Assembly: GCF_001444425.1 (NCBI RefSeq)
Contig: NZ_CP013189.1
Location: forward strand, 3,038,001 to 3,102,000
Reading direction: 5' to 3'
Length of the DNA stretch: 64,000 nt
From: Pseudohongiella spirulinae
GTDB lineage: Bacteria > Pseudomonadota > Gammaproteobacteria > Pseudomonadales > Pseudohongiellaceae
Positions 8,071 to 16,991 of this stretch are shown one piece after another (the first letter of the stretch is position 1; the number at the start of each line of letters is the position of its first letter). The notes beneath the pieces were generated by a model. The model was not told where the DNA came from, searched no databases, and saw only the letters and a program-made list of their open reading frames with translations. The translations under genes were made by a program, and so were the position numbers.

Positions 8071-9564
8071 TTAACTCTCCTGTATACCAAATCTTCGCAG
8101 GCGGTTAGCTATTGCCGTGTGAGACAACCCCAAACGTCGCCCGAGCAGCCTGGCGCTGGGGTAATTGGGATACAGGGCGCCAAGAAGCTCTCTGTCTATA
8201 TAGCTACAGTAATCCTTGTAACCCATCTCGGTCGCATCAAGATCCAGCGTCAAATTCAATTGCCCTTTGATAGACGCGGGATCGGGCAGTTTCAGATCTT
8301 TGCGGGTGATAGTTTTCCCTTTGGCAAGCAGTACCGACTGCATCAGCACGCGCTCCAGCTCGCGCAGGTTCTGCGGCCAATGATAGTCCCGTAAAGCCTG
8401 TTGCGCCGATAAATCCAGCACCGGCATGGGCTTGCCCGTCTGCCTGCAGACTGCATCCAAAACATCTTCGATAAAATTGTCCCAGCCTTCACGTCGCTCT
8501 CTAAGTGGCGGCAGCGCCAGCCGATAACCTGTCAGCGTTCGCCCTGGCATCAACTGCTCATCTTCATCGCCCAGGGACCCCACCATCAATCGCAAACGAC
8601 TGCCCGAAGCCCCCCATGCGTCATAAAGTTCCGCCAGGCGGACACGTCCACGGGGCGTCAATCGATGGGCATCAGTGACATACAACGTGCCGCTGACCGC
8701 CTTATTGTCTGGCGAAAACCGCGACAACTTCTCCGCGAATTCGGCATCACCGGCATCATCACAGTAAAGCTTGTGAAACGCCTGACCCGCATAGTCACTG
8801 ACCATGTGACAGGCGCGCGCCAATCGTTCTTTTCCAGCACCATCTTCGCCAGTAATCCACAAGGGAACGCTAAGTCCGGCAAGCTGCTTGGCCTGACGCA
8901 ATAAATCACGCATCTCCCGCCCGTGCGGGTACAGGGCACCAAAACCATCGACGCTGGACTCATTGTATTCCGGCACACCCTGCTCCACAGGCACCAGCGG
9001 TTTCAGCGTTATCACGGCACCTGCCAGCGAAGCCTCCGGGTCTTCAGTGATCGCATCATCAGCGTAGACAGGCGCGATGTCAGCTAGCCAAGTCCTCCCC
9101 CTGATGATCAAGGGTAGCGAGTTAAATCTCGCATTGTGCCGTTCAATCATGAGCATCAGATCCACATTACTAACCCTGCTATTCAGGGATAACCCTGGAA
9201 CTTCGTCGACCCGCTGCCCAAACACTCGCGCCGCCGCCAGATTAGCTGCAATGATTTCCCCTCGTGTATTGATCGACAAAACAGGATAGTCAAGAGCCGT
9301 CAGCAGAGCTTTAAGCTCAGTATGCCGTCTTTCGCTTGGCATCAACGAAATTCTCCGTACCCGGCGCACACCAGGCAACTTTTCGATTAAAGGTTTAACG
9401 CTCGAATACTGTATTCGCAGCATGCCCGGCGCATAAAAATAGATGGCATTGCCGTTATCACCGCCGACCTCGCCTTTCGCCAGATTGATTCGAAACTCAA
9501 CCAGAATCCCCATGATGCTGTGCAGTATGCCAAGCCGGTTCTGGCAAATTACTTCGACGCGCAT
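8071..9564 (-). CDS. TyrR/PhhR-type transcriptional regulator
   Basis: This 497-residue regulator has the TyrR layout. An ACT domain (1-75, beginning MRVEVICQNRLGILHSI) would bind aromatic amino acids, and a PAS domain follows (about 78-190). An AAA+ domain (about 205-430) has the P-loop GEDGAGKE at 239-246 and a degenerate Walker B, TLYVTDAH. A C-terminal HTH contains LLGRRLGLSHTAIANRL. No GAFTGA loop is visible, as in E. coli TyrR, which works with sigma70 rather than activating sigma54. It is divergent from the 2-oxoacid dehydrogenase operon, and a TyrR box lies 22 bp before its start. Likely targets are that operon, itself and perhaps the Nramp-like gene. Confidence 0.9.
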   Translation of the reverse strand: MRVEVICQNRLGILHSIMGILVEFRINLAKGEVGGDNGNAIYFYAPGMLRIQYSSVKPLIEKLPGVRRVRRISLMPSERRHTELKALLTALDYPVLSINTRGEIIAANLAAARVFGQRVDEVPGLSLNSRVSNVDLMLMIERHNARFNSLPLIIRGRTWLADIAPVYADDAITEDPEASLAGAVITLKPLVPVEQGVPEYNESSVDGFGALYPHGREMRDLLRQAKQLAGLSVPLWITGEDGAGKERLARACHMVSDYAGQAFHKLYCDDAGDAEFAEKLSRFSPDNKAVSGTLYVTDAHRLTPRGRVRLAELYDAWGASGSRLRLMVGSLGDEDEQLMPGRTLTGYRLALPPLRERREGWDNFIEDVLDAVCRQTGKPMPVLDLSAQQALRDYHWPQNLRELERVLMQSVLLAKGKTITRKDLKLPDPASIKGQLNLTLDLDATEMGYKDYCSYIDRELLGALYPNYPSARLLGRRLGLSHTAIANRLRRFGIQES

Positions 9565-9585
9565 GGATGCCTCCTAACCCCCTTC

Positions 9586-9603
9586 TGTAAACTTAAATTT
9601 ACG
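9586..9603. promoter_or_regulatory. TyrR box
   Basis: The sequence TGTAAACTTAAATTTACG fits the TyrR consensus TGTAAA-N6-TTTACA at all but the last base and keeps the essential G-N14-C spacing. It lies in the divergent region between the TyrR-type gene, whose start is 22 bp away, and the E1 gene. It is a strong candidate for autoregulation and control of the dehydrogenase operon. Confidence 0.75.
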
Positions 9604-9681
9604 CTTTTCTTTGCCCGGATGCCACTTTTCAATTATTCCGCACGCCCGGCTGATTGAAGGCGGTGTCAGTGAGAATCGATA

Positions 9682-9697
9682 CTTGTAGGCATACAAG
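9682..9697. promoter_or_regulatory. Perfect palindrome upstream of E1 gene
   Basis: CTTGTAGGCATACAAG has perfect 6-bp arms around a 4-nt centre, 55 bp before the E1 start at 9752. The G-to-C spacing is wrong for a TyrR box, so this would be the operator of another regulator or a second-type site. Confidence 0.35.
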
Positions 9698-9751
9698 AGC
9701 CATGCGAATGACTCACTGAAACAAATAATAATAGCGTAGATGAGGCTAACA

Positions 9752-11899
9752 ATGACTACAGCTGTCCGGAATATAAGACAACACACTGTATCAGTTCCTT
9801 CACTTGACTGGCGCCGGATCAGCCAGGTTCTGCTGCAGTCCCGAGCTATCGATACCATTGAAGAAACCGAACTGGTACCAGCCAAGCTCGTATTTAACCA
9901 GTTCTCGGCTCGCGGGCACGATCTTGCGCAGATTATCCTTGGCTCATTGCTGACCCACCCTCACGACGCCGCCACCGGGTACTATCGATCCAGACCCTTT
10001 GTGATGACTCTCGGGCTTGAGCTGGAAGATGCAATTGCACCCTGCATGGCAAAAGCCGGCGGTTACAGCGACGGCCGCGATATTGGTGTGGTTTGTAACT
10101 ATCCCAATCCGAAGCGAAACGGCGCCATGCTGTTCCCCATGTGCGGCGGTGTAGGTGCCCAATACTCACCCATTGCCGGCTGGGCTCAATCTATCCGTTA
10201 CCACCTGGACGTTCTGGGTGATGAAAGTTACCGGGGCGCAATCGGGGTTTCCATGGGCGGCGATTCGTCCATGTCTACCAGCGGTTTCTGGGCAGCACTT
10301 AACATCTCAACAACCAACAAGCTGCCGCATTTGTTTTTTATCGAAGACAACGGCTATGGTATATCCGTGCCCCAAACCGTGCAGACCCCGGGCGGAGATC
10401 AGGTGGCAAACCTCACGGCCTATCGAAACCTGAAAATCATTGACGGCGACGGTACCGACCCCGAGGTAACCCCAAGACTGATTCAGGAGGCTGTGGAACA
10501 TACACGATCAGGAGCTGGCCCATGCCTTCTGCGCCTGAAAGTTCCCCGCCTGTGTGGACACACTTTCCAGGATACACAAACCTACAAGCCAGAAGAACTG
10601 ATAGAGTCCGAGCAAGCCCGCGACCCTCTGCCCAAACTTCGCCGCTACCTTGCCAAGCACAAGATCATCAGTGACAGCGAATGGGAACAGCTGGAAGCTG
10701 ACGTTTTTGAAGAAGTGCGCGCAGCCGTTGAAAGCGCCAAACAGCGACCAGAACCGGATACATCCCGGGTCACACGGTACGTGTATGCGGAAACCGGATT
10801 CGACGGCAAGCCTGACCTGCAAATCCGAGGCGGCCTGGCAACCACGGATTACCAGCCCGACACAGGTACTGAGACACCTGCCCCGTCAGGCCCGCGACTG
10901 AACATGCTGACAGCCATACGCAAGACGCTTGATCATGAACTTGCCATCAACAAGCGCATGCTTGTATTTGGTGAAGATGTCGGCCCCAAAGGTGGTGTGC
11001 ATGGCGCTACGTTGGGACTCAACGAAAAACACGGCAACGACCGCGTCTTCGATACCAGCCTGTCGGAAGAGGGTATTATCGGCCGCTCAGTTGGCATGGC
11101 GCTGTCAGGTCTGCTGCCAGTACCGGAAATTCAGTTCCGCAAATATGCCGAACCTGCCGCAGAGCAGCTGAGTGATACCGGCATCATGCGATGGCGCACC
11201 AATAACCAGTTTGCAGCACCGATGGTGGTGCGCATCCCGGGCGGTTATGCCAAGCGCGGCGACCCCTGGCACTCCATGAGCGACGAAGTTGAATGGGTGC
11301 ACAAGGTGGGCTGGCAGGTAGCCATGCCTTCCAATGCCGAAGACGCTGTTGGCCTGTTACGCTACGCGCTGCGTGACAACAACCCGACCATCTTCTTCGA
11401 GCACAGAGCCCTGCTCGACAATTCATGGGCGCGACGCCCCTATCCGGGCGATGACTTTGTATTGCCGTTCGGAAAAGCCAGAACGCTCATCAGCGGATCA
11501 AAGCTGACCGTTGTCACCTGGGGCGCCATGGTAGAGCGATGTGAGTCGGCTATCGCCGACTACAACATTCAGAACAACATTAGCGCAGACGATCACGAAG
11601 CTGCGCACATTGAGCTGATAGACCTCAGAACGCTCAAGCCGTGGGACAAAGACTGCATCCTTGAATCGGTCAAACGAACCGGCCGCTGCCTGATCGTTCA
11701 CGAAGATAACCGATCCGCAGGGTTCGGCGCCGAAATCGCTGCCGTGCTGAGCGATGAAGCATTTTTCTATCTTGATGCGCCAATCGCACGTATCACCATG
11801 CCGGATATACCCAGCCCGCATAATCTCAAATTGCTGGATGCGGCATTGCCTTCAGCCGACCAGATTGTCGCCAAGATGAACGATCTGATTACAATCTGA
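9752..11899 (+). CDS. Branched-chain-type 2-oxoacid dehydrogenase E1, fused alpha-beta subunits
   Basis: This thiamine-diphosphate enzyme decarboxylates 2-oxoacids and passes the acyl group to the E2 lipoyl domain. One chain of 715 residues carries alpha (about 1-340, with the ThDP region MGGDSSMSTSGFW...FIEDNGYGISVP) and beta (about 380-715, with MLVFGEDVGPKGGVHGAT, RIPGGYAKRGDPWHS and VHEDNRSAGFGAE). Separate E1 alpha and beta genes are the more familiar form; fused versions occur in several bacteria. I prefer the ATG at 9752, with GAGG 6 nt before it, over an ATG 12 nt upstream. The E2 gene follows after 17 bp. Branched-chain keto acids are the likely substrate, from similarity and the TyrR context, but this is not proven. 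Confidence 0.85.
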   Translation: MTTAVRNIRQHTVSVPSLDWRRISQVLLQSRAIDTIEETELVPAKLVFNQFSARGHDLAQIILGSLLTHPHDAATGYYRSRPFVMTLGLELEDAIAPCMAKAGGYSDGRDIGVVCNYPNPKRNGAMLFPMCGGVGAQYSPIAGWAQSIRYHLDVLGDESYRGAIGVSMGGDSSMSTSGFWAALNISTTNKLPHLFFIEDNGYGISVPQTVQTPGGDQVANLTAYRNLKIIDGDGTDPEVTPRLIQEAVEHTRSGAGPCLLRLKVPRLCGHTFQDTQTYKPEELIESEQARDPLPKLRRYLAKHKIISDSEWEQLEADVFEEVRAAVESAKQRPEPDTSRVTRYVYAETGFDGKPDLQIRGGLATTDYQPDTGTETPAPSGPRLNMLTAIRKTLDHELAINKRMLVFGEDVGPKGGVHGATLGLNEKHGNDRVFDTSLSEEGIIGRSVGMALSGLLPVPEIQFRKYAEPAAEQLSDTGIMRWRTNNQFAAPMVVRIPGGYAKRGDPWHSMSDEVEWVHKVGWQVAMPSNAEDAVGLLRYALRDNNPTIFFEHRALLDNSWARRPYPGDDFVLPFGKARTLISGSKLTVVTWGAMVERCESAIADYNIQNNISADDHEAAHIELIDLRTLKPWDKDCILESVKRTGRCLIVHEDNRSAGFGAEIAAVLSDEAFFYLDAPIARITMPDIPSPHNLKLLDAALPSADQIVAKMNDLITI

Positions 11900-11916
11900 T
11901 GATTACGGAGTTATAG

Positions 11917-13188
11917 ATGGAAAGCGCAAATACACAAACTGCCTCCAGCCTCGTTCAGATAAAACTTGAAGACGGTCAACTTGAGGGTACGGCTGCCCGG
12001 ATTTCCGACTGGCTCGTCGAGATAGGCAGCCCTGTCAAAGCGGGGGACCCGCTGTTGGAGCTTGAGACTGACAAGGTCTCCATGGAACTCCCGGCCCCCG
12101 TCGATGGAGTGCTTGTGGAAATTCTGATGCATCAGAATGAAGAGGTCACACCAGAATCCATACTGGGTCAGATTGAGCAGCGCTCCGAAACCTCGCATTC
12201 CGAACCGTCGGCGTCACACAGCGCAGCACCGGATCCCCAGGCGGCGGAAAGCCCGTCCAGAGCGCGGCAGAATCGTACGGCAGCCACGACGCCTCCGGCG
12301 CCCGCCGGCAAAGCTCGCAGCCTTGTCGGCCCAGCCGTCCGACGCCTGCTCCGGGAACATAAAATCGACATTGACAGGATATCCGGCTCAGGTCGCGACG
12401 GACGTGTCACGCGCGACGATGTGCTGCATTTTCTGGAACATCAGCAAACCCGGGTAACTACAACGCCTGCACCTGCAGCCCGGGACGGTAAATCCCGACA
12501 GGTTCCACACACTAATATGCGCAAAGCCATCGCCCGGCATATGGTTAGCAGCCTTCTGGAGACGTCACCCCACGTCACCAGTGTCTTCGAGATGGACATG
12601 AGCAATGTGATTGAACACAGAAAATGGCACAAAAAAGAGTTCGCGGAACAAAATGTGAACCTGACTTTCACTGCCTATTTCCTGGCCGCTTCGGTAATAG
12701 CCATTCGCGAGGTGCCTGAGGTCAATGCCACCTACCATGAGGATCATCTGGAGATCTTCAACGACATCAATATCGGCGTAGGCACGGCTCTGGGTAATGA
12801 GGGCCTGATTGTCCCCGTCGTCAAAGGTGTACAGGATATGACTCTTTTCCAGGTGGCGGAGGCACTGCACCAACAAACTGAAAAGGCGCGATCCGGTCAA
12901 CTCAAACCGCAGGACACCCGTAACGGTACGTTCACAATCTCCAACCATGGCACCAGTGGCAGCCTGTTTGCCGCGCCGATTATCATCAATCAGCCCCAGG
13001 TTGCCATACTGGGTGTGGGCAAGCTCGAGAAGCGCGTTGTGGTAGAAACCGTGAACGGTGAGGACAAGCTGCTTATCAAACCGATGTGTTATGTATCTCT
13101 CAGCATTGATCACAGAGCACTGGATGCTTTTCAGACCAATCGATTCCTATCACGCTTCGTCGAAAGTATTGAGTCCTGGGGGCAATAG
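11917..13188 (+). CDS. 2-oxoacid dehydrogenase E2, dihydrolipoamide acyltransferase
   Basis: This E2 core component has 423 residues. The lipoyl domain spans 10-90, with the lipoylated Lys53 in ETDKVSME. An Ala/Pro-rich linker follows, then a peripheral-subunit-binding domain at about 130-170 (GPAVRRLLREHKIDIDRI, SGRDGRVTRDDV) and the catalytic acyltransferase domain at about 190-423. The active-site segment reads SIDHRALDAFQTNRF: the catalytic His and Asp of HxxxDG are kept, but Gly is replaced by Ala. It lies 17 bp after the fused E1 gene and is surely co-transcribed. No E3 (lipoamide dehydrogenase) is in the window, so E3 must be shared from elsewhere. Confidence 0.92.
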   Translation: MESANTQTASSLVQIKLEDGQLEGTAARISDWLVEIGSPVKAGDPLLELETDKVSMELPAPVDGVLVEILMHQNEEVTPESILGQIEQRSETSHSEPSASHSAAPDPQAAESPSRARQNRTAATTPPAPAGKARSLVGPAVRRLLREHKIDIDRISGSGRDGRVTRDDVLHFLEHQQTRVTTTPAPAARDGKSRQVPHTNMRKAIARHMVSSLLETSPHVTSVFEMDMSNVIEHRKWHKKEFAEQNVNLTFTAYFLAASVIAIREVPEVNATYHEDHLEIFNDINIGVGTALGNEGLIVPVVKGVQDMTLFQVAEALHQQTEKARSGQLKPQDTRNGTFTISNHGTSGSLFAAPIIINQPQVAILGVGKLEKRVVVETVNGEDKLLIKPMCYVSLSIDHRALDAFQTNRFLSRFVESIESWGQ

Positions 13189-13223
13189 GCTATACCGAAC
13201 AACTGACCTGAAACCCGTCGCAC

Positions 13224-14138
13224 TCACGCAAATCGTTCACGGAATGAGCTGCTTGCGGCGGATAACGGACCTTCCGAGGATTCCAGTTCAGTTGTAATAA
13301 ACTGCTCAGCGCCTGGCGAGAGACGCGTATACAAATTGACGGTGAGGTTGCGAACATTCACCCCCGGCCACCCACTGGGCAGTAGTTCAACCGGAAGATC
13401 ATGATCTTTCAGCAGAATGCGCCGATACTCATGGATAAGTAGCGTGCGCATCAAAAAACAGGTTTCTGGATCAAGGTTCTTTGACTTGATCATGGCATCC
13501 AGGGCGGGCCGAAAAATAACCAGGAAGCGCTTGTATTTTTTCTCCAGATCGGCGATTCCCCATTTTTCCTGAGCAAGCGCCTTCAGCGCCAGGCGAGACG
13601 GCAGCCCCTGCGCCTCGGCACTCATGACCACGACGTCATTCACAACACCCGTTTCAACCAGTATTTCATCCAGCGACAGCGTATCAAACTGATGATGGGC
13701 AAACAGGTCCTGGCTGAGCTGACCAAATCCCTGCCAAAGCAATTTTTTGCGCAACTCTTGCCGCTTTTCGATGGGCACCTGGTTGATTAACAATAAGGTC
13801 CAGCCGTTGTCCCACACTGGCTGTTCGGCCTGGTATATTCGACGTGCAACGCGTTCAAACTGACGGTAACCCGAGTCGGTAAAGCTATAGTAGCTGCGGC
13901 GAGCTATCTTGCTCACGGACAACCAGTCATCATTAACTAAACGAAAGACTGAGGTTCGAACCAATCGCTCGTTAAAGCCAAGCGGCGCCAGCGCCCTGAT
14001 CAGGCTCCCAAGCCAGATACTGCCCCCATGTTGAGATACGCAATCTCCGAATACCGTGATAATTATCGAAGTGCCACTAAGTGACTGCTCTTTGTTGATA
14101 TCGGCAAGCGTTTTCGCCAACAGGTTGCTCTTTCCCAT
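13224..14138 (-). CDS. paaX: PaaX-family phenylacetic acid degradation repressor
   Basis: This 304-residue protein matches PaaX in length and layout. The N-terminal winged helix contains SIIITVFGDCVSQHGGSIWL, then LVRTSVFRLVNDDWLSV and GRRSYYS-like RRSYYSFTDSG. A central domain and a C-terminal domain with LLIHEYRRILLKDHDLPVELLPSGWPG follow. PaaX represses paa genes and is released by phenylacetyl-CoA. It is the last gene of the minus-strand paa series, 136 bp after paaD, and converges with the E2 gene across 35 bp. Confidence 0.92.
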   Translation of the reverse strand: MGKSNLLAKTLADINKEQSLSGTSIIITVFGDCVSQHGGSIWLGSLIRALAPLGFNERLVRTSVFRLVNDDWLSVSKIARRSYYSFTDSGYRQFERVARRIYQAEQPVWDNGWTLLLINQVPIEKRQELRKKLLWQGFGQLSQDLFAHHQFDTLSLDEILVETGVVNDVVVMSAEAQGLPSRLALKALAQEKWGIADLEKKYKRFLVIFRPALDAMIKSKNLDPETCFLMRTLLIHEYRRILLKDHDLPVELLPSGWPGVNVRNLTVNLYTRLSPGAEQFITTELESSEGPLSAASSSFRERFA

Positions 14139-14274
14139 AAGTCCATATCCCTCCAGTTTCTAGCCCCTCTGTCATGCACTCACTGAACTGGCGGGGCAAG
14201 ACCTCTGATGGTATACGAAAGGACAGGGAGATTTGAACCTATTTCTGATCGGTGTCAGGCATTTCGTTGAACGA

Positions 14275-14805
14275 TCAGAAACATTTGAAATGATCGAAGG
14301 GCTCTCCGCAGGAATGGCACTTGTAAAGCGCCTTGCACGCGGTAGATGCAAACTCACTGACACATTCCGTGTCTCTGGAATTACATTGGGGACAAGCTAC
14401 CACTCTATCCGTTGCATCACGACCGGGCGGCGGCGCAATACCGTACTCGCGAAGTTTTTGTTTACCTTCGGGAGAAATCAGATCCGTCGTCCAGGCCGGC
14501 GTCAAACTCAAGCGCACGGTGGCATCCAGGCCATATTCGCGCGAAAGCAACCCTTTAATTTCTCTTGATATTTCATCCATAGCAGGACAGCCAGAGTAGG
14601 TTGGTGTGATCGTCACAACAACCTGATTACCCTCTCGTGCCACATCATGCAGCACACCGAGATCCCAAATCGACAAGACAGGAATCTCAGGATCGGCGAC
14701 CTGATCCAGTGCTGACCATAACTCGCCACAGTCAGAGTTGTTTCTCCGGGCGCGGCGGCGCGCAAGCAGCTCTGGCACCAGGGTGATTGTGTCGCCCACT
14801 ACCAC
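14275..14805 (-). CDS. paaD: 1,2-phenylacetyl-CoA epoxidase assembly protein PaaD
   Basis: PaaD is needed for maturation of the PaaABCE oxygenase, probably through iron-sulfur or diiron assembly. The 176-residue chain has a MIP18/DUF59 domain (about 25-110, PEIPVLSIWDLGVLHDV, TPTYSGCPAMD) and a C-terminal zinc-ribbon with CPQC near 140 and CHSCGEPFDHFKCF at the end. Translation appears to begin at GTG 14805, overlapping the last codons of paaC by 7 nt, so the two are translationally coupled. Confidence 0.93.
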   Translation of the reverse strand: MVVGDTITLVPELLARRRARRNNSDCGELWSALDQVADPEIPVLSIWDLGVLHDVAREGNQVVVTITPTYSGCPAMDEISREIKGLLSREYGLDATVRLSLTPAWTTDLISPEGKQKLREYGIAPPPGRDATDRVVACPQCNSRDTECVSEFASTACKALYKCHSCGEPFDHFKCF

Positions 14806-15566
14806 TCCAGACCGGGGTAAGCTCTTTGCATGTATTGCATTTCTGCCAGCATGGGCCCGAAACTTTCGGTATGGATGCCGTTTCTGCCACCGCGAATAGC
14901 CCAGCCTTCATCAGGTCGCTTCAGCGTCGCCTCTGACAACACTTCATTCACGACTCTGTCCCACTCGTTTCTGATAGTGCTGCTGTCCACTGAAATGCCT
15001 TCAGCAACAAGCGCTCTCTCACTGTCATCACCTTCGAACAGTTCATGACTGTAGCCCCACAAATCATCGAAAGCTTTTTGCATACGTGTGTGACTTTCTT
15101 CAGTGCCGTCACCCAGCCGCACAACCCATGTGCGACTGCGACGCAGATGATATTCACTTTCCTTCACTGTCCTTTGAGCAATAGCGGACAAGGTTTCATC
15201 AGTCGATTTGCACAGCGCCTTCAAGTACTCGAGGCTGAAAACATCTACCATCAATTGACGGGCCATAGTGTATGCAAAATCGCCGCGGGGCAGCTCATGT
15301 AACAGGTAGTTCCGATACTCTCTGCTGTCGCGCAGGAATGCCAGGTCATCTTCGGTACGACCCTTGTCCTCTATTTGCGCTGCATATTCAAAGAACATAC
15401 GCGCCCGGCCAAGATAGTCCAGCGCCACGTTGGCCAGAGCAAGATCTTCCTCCAGATAGGGGCCGCGGCTACACCACTCAGACAAATTCTGCCCGAGCAC
15501 CAAGGCATCATCTGCCAACGCCAACACGTAGCGAAACAAATGCTCATTGCCTGAAATCTTTGTCAT
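14799..15566 (-). CDS. paaC: 1,2-phenylacetyl-CoA epoxidase structural subunit PaaC
   Basis: PaaC is the ferritin-like partner of PaaA that forms the (PaaAC)2 core and has lost the catalytic metal site. At 255 residues it is all-helical, with family blocks LADDALVLGQNLSEWCSRGP, ALDYLGRARMF, HELPRGDFAYTMARQL and ESEYHLRRSRTWVVRLGDGT. It lies 15 bp after paaB and overlaps paaD. Confidence 0.94.
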   Translation of the reverse strand: MTKISGNEHLFRYVLALADDALVLGQNLSEWCSRGPYLEEDLALANVALDYLGRARMFFEYAAQIEDKGRTEDDLAFLRDSREYRNYLLHELPRGDFAYTMARQLMVDVFSLEYLKALCKSTDETLSAIAQRTVKESEYHLRRSRTWVVRLGDGTEESHTRMQKAFDDLWGYSHELFEGDDSERALVAEGISVDSSTIRNEWDRVVNEVLSEATLKRPDEGWAIRGGRNGIHTESFGPMLAEMQYMQRAYPGLEW

Positions 15567-15581
15567 TACTGCACCTGCATA

Positions 15582-15872
15582 TCACATATTGTTAATCGGA
15601 TCCGGGAGAACATAGTGCGCGGCATGTCGATACGGTTTCTCGTCCATAGGGTCATGGAAGCTGGACGCGTCATCCGACTGAGAAGCAACGATATCGGATG
15701 ATCTCACTACCCAGATACTGCATCCCTCGCTACGCCGGGTATAACAATCGCGCGCGTACTCAAGGGCCTGCTCCGAACTTGCGGCATGCAGGCTACCCAC
15801 ATGTTTATGATCCAGGCCACGTCTGGAACGGATGAATACCTCATACAAAGGCATAAGCGTTGTTTCTTTCAT
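15582..15872 (-). CDS. paaB: 1,2-phenylacetyl-CoA epoxidase subunit PaaB
   Basis: This small 96-residue subunit of the ring epoxidase, a structural bridge in the multicomponent complex, has the family signature PLYEVFIRSRRGLDHKHVGS followed by LHAASSEQALEYARD. The first ATG, at 15872, adds six residues ahead of MPLYEV and has a better purine-rich leader; the ATG at 15854 would give the more usual N-terminus. It is 15 bp after paaA. Confidence 0.94.
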   Translation of the reverse strand: MKETTLMPLYEVFIRSRRGLDHKHVGSLHAASSEQALEYARDCYTRRSEGCSIWVVRSSDIVASQSDDASSFHDPMDEKPYRHAAHYVLPDPINNM

Positions 15873-15887
15873 TACTCTCTGTTCCTT

Positions 15888-16877
15888 TTATGCTGCGTGC
15901 TTCTTACGATTGCCCGCTGCTTCCGTCGCGCCCACCCGATCGAGCTGCTTTCTGTCATAAGCCCTGACAGCTTCCCGCACCCAGTCGCCGTCTTGATGTG
16001 CCTGAACATGGTGGGCCAGACGCTGGCGATTGCACGGACCGTTACCACTTATTACGTTTTCGAATTCTTCCCAATTGATCTCACCAAAATCATAATGGCC
16101 GCGCTCTTCGTTCCAGCGCAGCTTTGAATCGGGAATGCGAAGCCCCAGATATTCAGCCTGAGGTACCGTCTGATCAACAAATCGTTGTCGTAGACTGTCA
16201 TTACTTTCGCGTTTGATTTTCCACTTCATAGATTGCGCACTGTGTGCAGATTCACCATCGTGCGGACCAAACATCATCAATGAAGGCCACCACCATCGGT
16301 CAAGGGCATCCTGCGCCATCGCTTTTTGTTCATCAGAACCACGTGCCAACGCCATAACACTTTGGTAACCCTGTCGCTGGTGGAAGCTTTCCTCTTTGCA
16401 TACACGCACCATGGCCCTTGCATAGGGACCATACGAAGTCCGCTGCAAAGTGATCTGGTTCACAATAGCCGCACCATCTACCAACCATCCGATGATGCCT
16501 ACATCCGCCCACGTCAGAGACGGGTAATTGAATATGGATGCATACTTGGCACTGCCACTGTGGAGACGATCGATGAGCTCTTCACGACTGACTCCAAGTG
16601 TTTCTGCGGCACTGTACAAATACAGTCCATGCCCGCCCTCGTCCTGAACTTTGGCGAGCAAAACGATCTTCCGATGCAGAGTTGGTGCGCGCGTTATCCA
16701 GCATCCCTCAGGCTGCATACCAATAACTTCTGAATGAGCGTGTTGAGATATTTGTCGAATCAGGTTTGCCCGATACTTCTCTGGCATCCAGTCCTTCGGC
16801 TCTATTCGCTGCTCCTCGTCAACCCGCAGCTGAAAGCGCCGCTCAAGCTCGGTTGAATCACAATTAAAATTACTCAT
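15888..16877 (-). CDS. paaA: 1,2-phenylacetyl-CoA epoxidase catalytic subunit PaaA
   Basis: PaaA is the diiron monooxygenase subunit that epoxidises the aromatic ring of phenylacetyl-CoA. It has 329 residues with the family blocks [40 protein letters not shown] (diiron ligand region), [13 protein letters not shown] (second ligand set) and [10 protein letters not shown]. It heads a tight paaABCD group. The 114-bp leader separating it from paaJ carries an inverted pair of TATGATAC motifs. Confidence 0.96.
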   Translation of the reverse strand: MSNFNCDSTELERRFQLRVDEEQRIEPKDWMPEKYRANLIRQISQHAHSEVIGMQPEGCWITRAPTLHRKIVLLAKVQDEGGHGLYLYSAAETLGVSREELIDRLHSGSAKYASIFNYPSLTWADVGIIGWLVDGAAIVNQITLQRTSYGPYARAMVRVCKEESFHQRQGYQSVMALARGSDEQKAMAQDALDRWWWPSLMMFGPHDGESAHSAQSMKWKIKRESNDSLRQRFVDQTVPQAEYLGLRIPDSKLRWNEERGHYDFGEINWEEFENVISGNGPCNRQRLAHHVQAHQDGDWVREAVRAYDRKQLDRVGATEAAGNRKKHAA

Positions 16878-16906
16878 TACGCAAGCTCCATATCTATTCA
16901 GGCAGT

Positions 16907-16949
16907 TATGATACTAACAAAACAGCCCGATTAACTTACATGTATCATA
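16907..16949. promoter_or_regulatory. Candidate PaaX operator pair before paaA
   Basis: TATGATAC at 16907-16914 is repeated in inverted orientation as GTATCATA at 16942-16949, with 27 bp between. The motif resembles the TRTGATTC core of the PaaX sites known from E. coli and recurs before paaZ. It suggests a promoter and PaaX control inside the gene series. Confidence 0.4.
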
Positions 16950-16991
16950 TATCTATAAGCCTGTCACGACAAGGCTAAAACCACTAAATAT

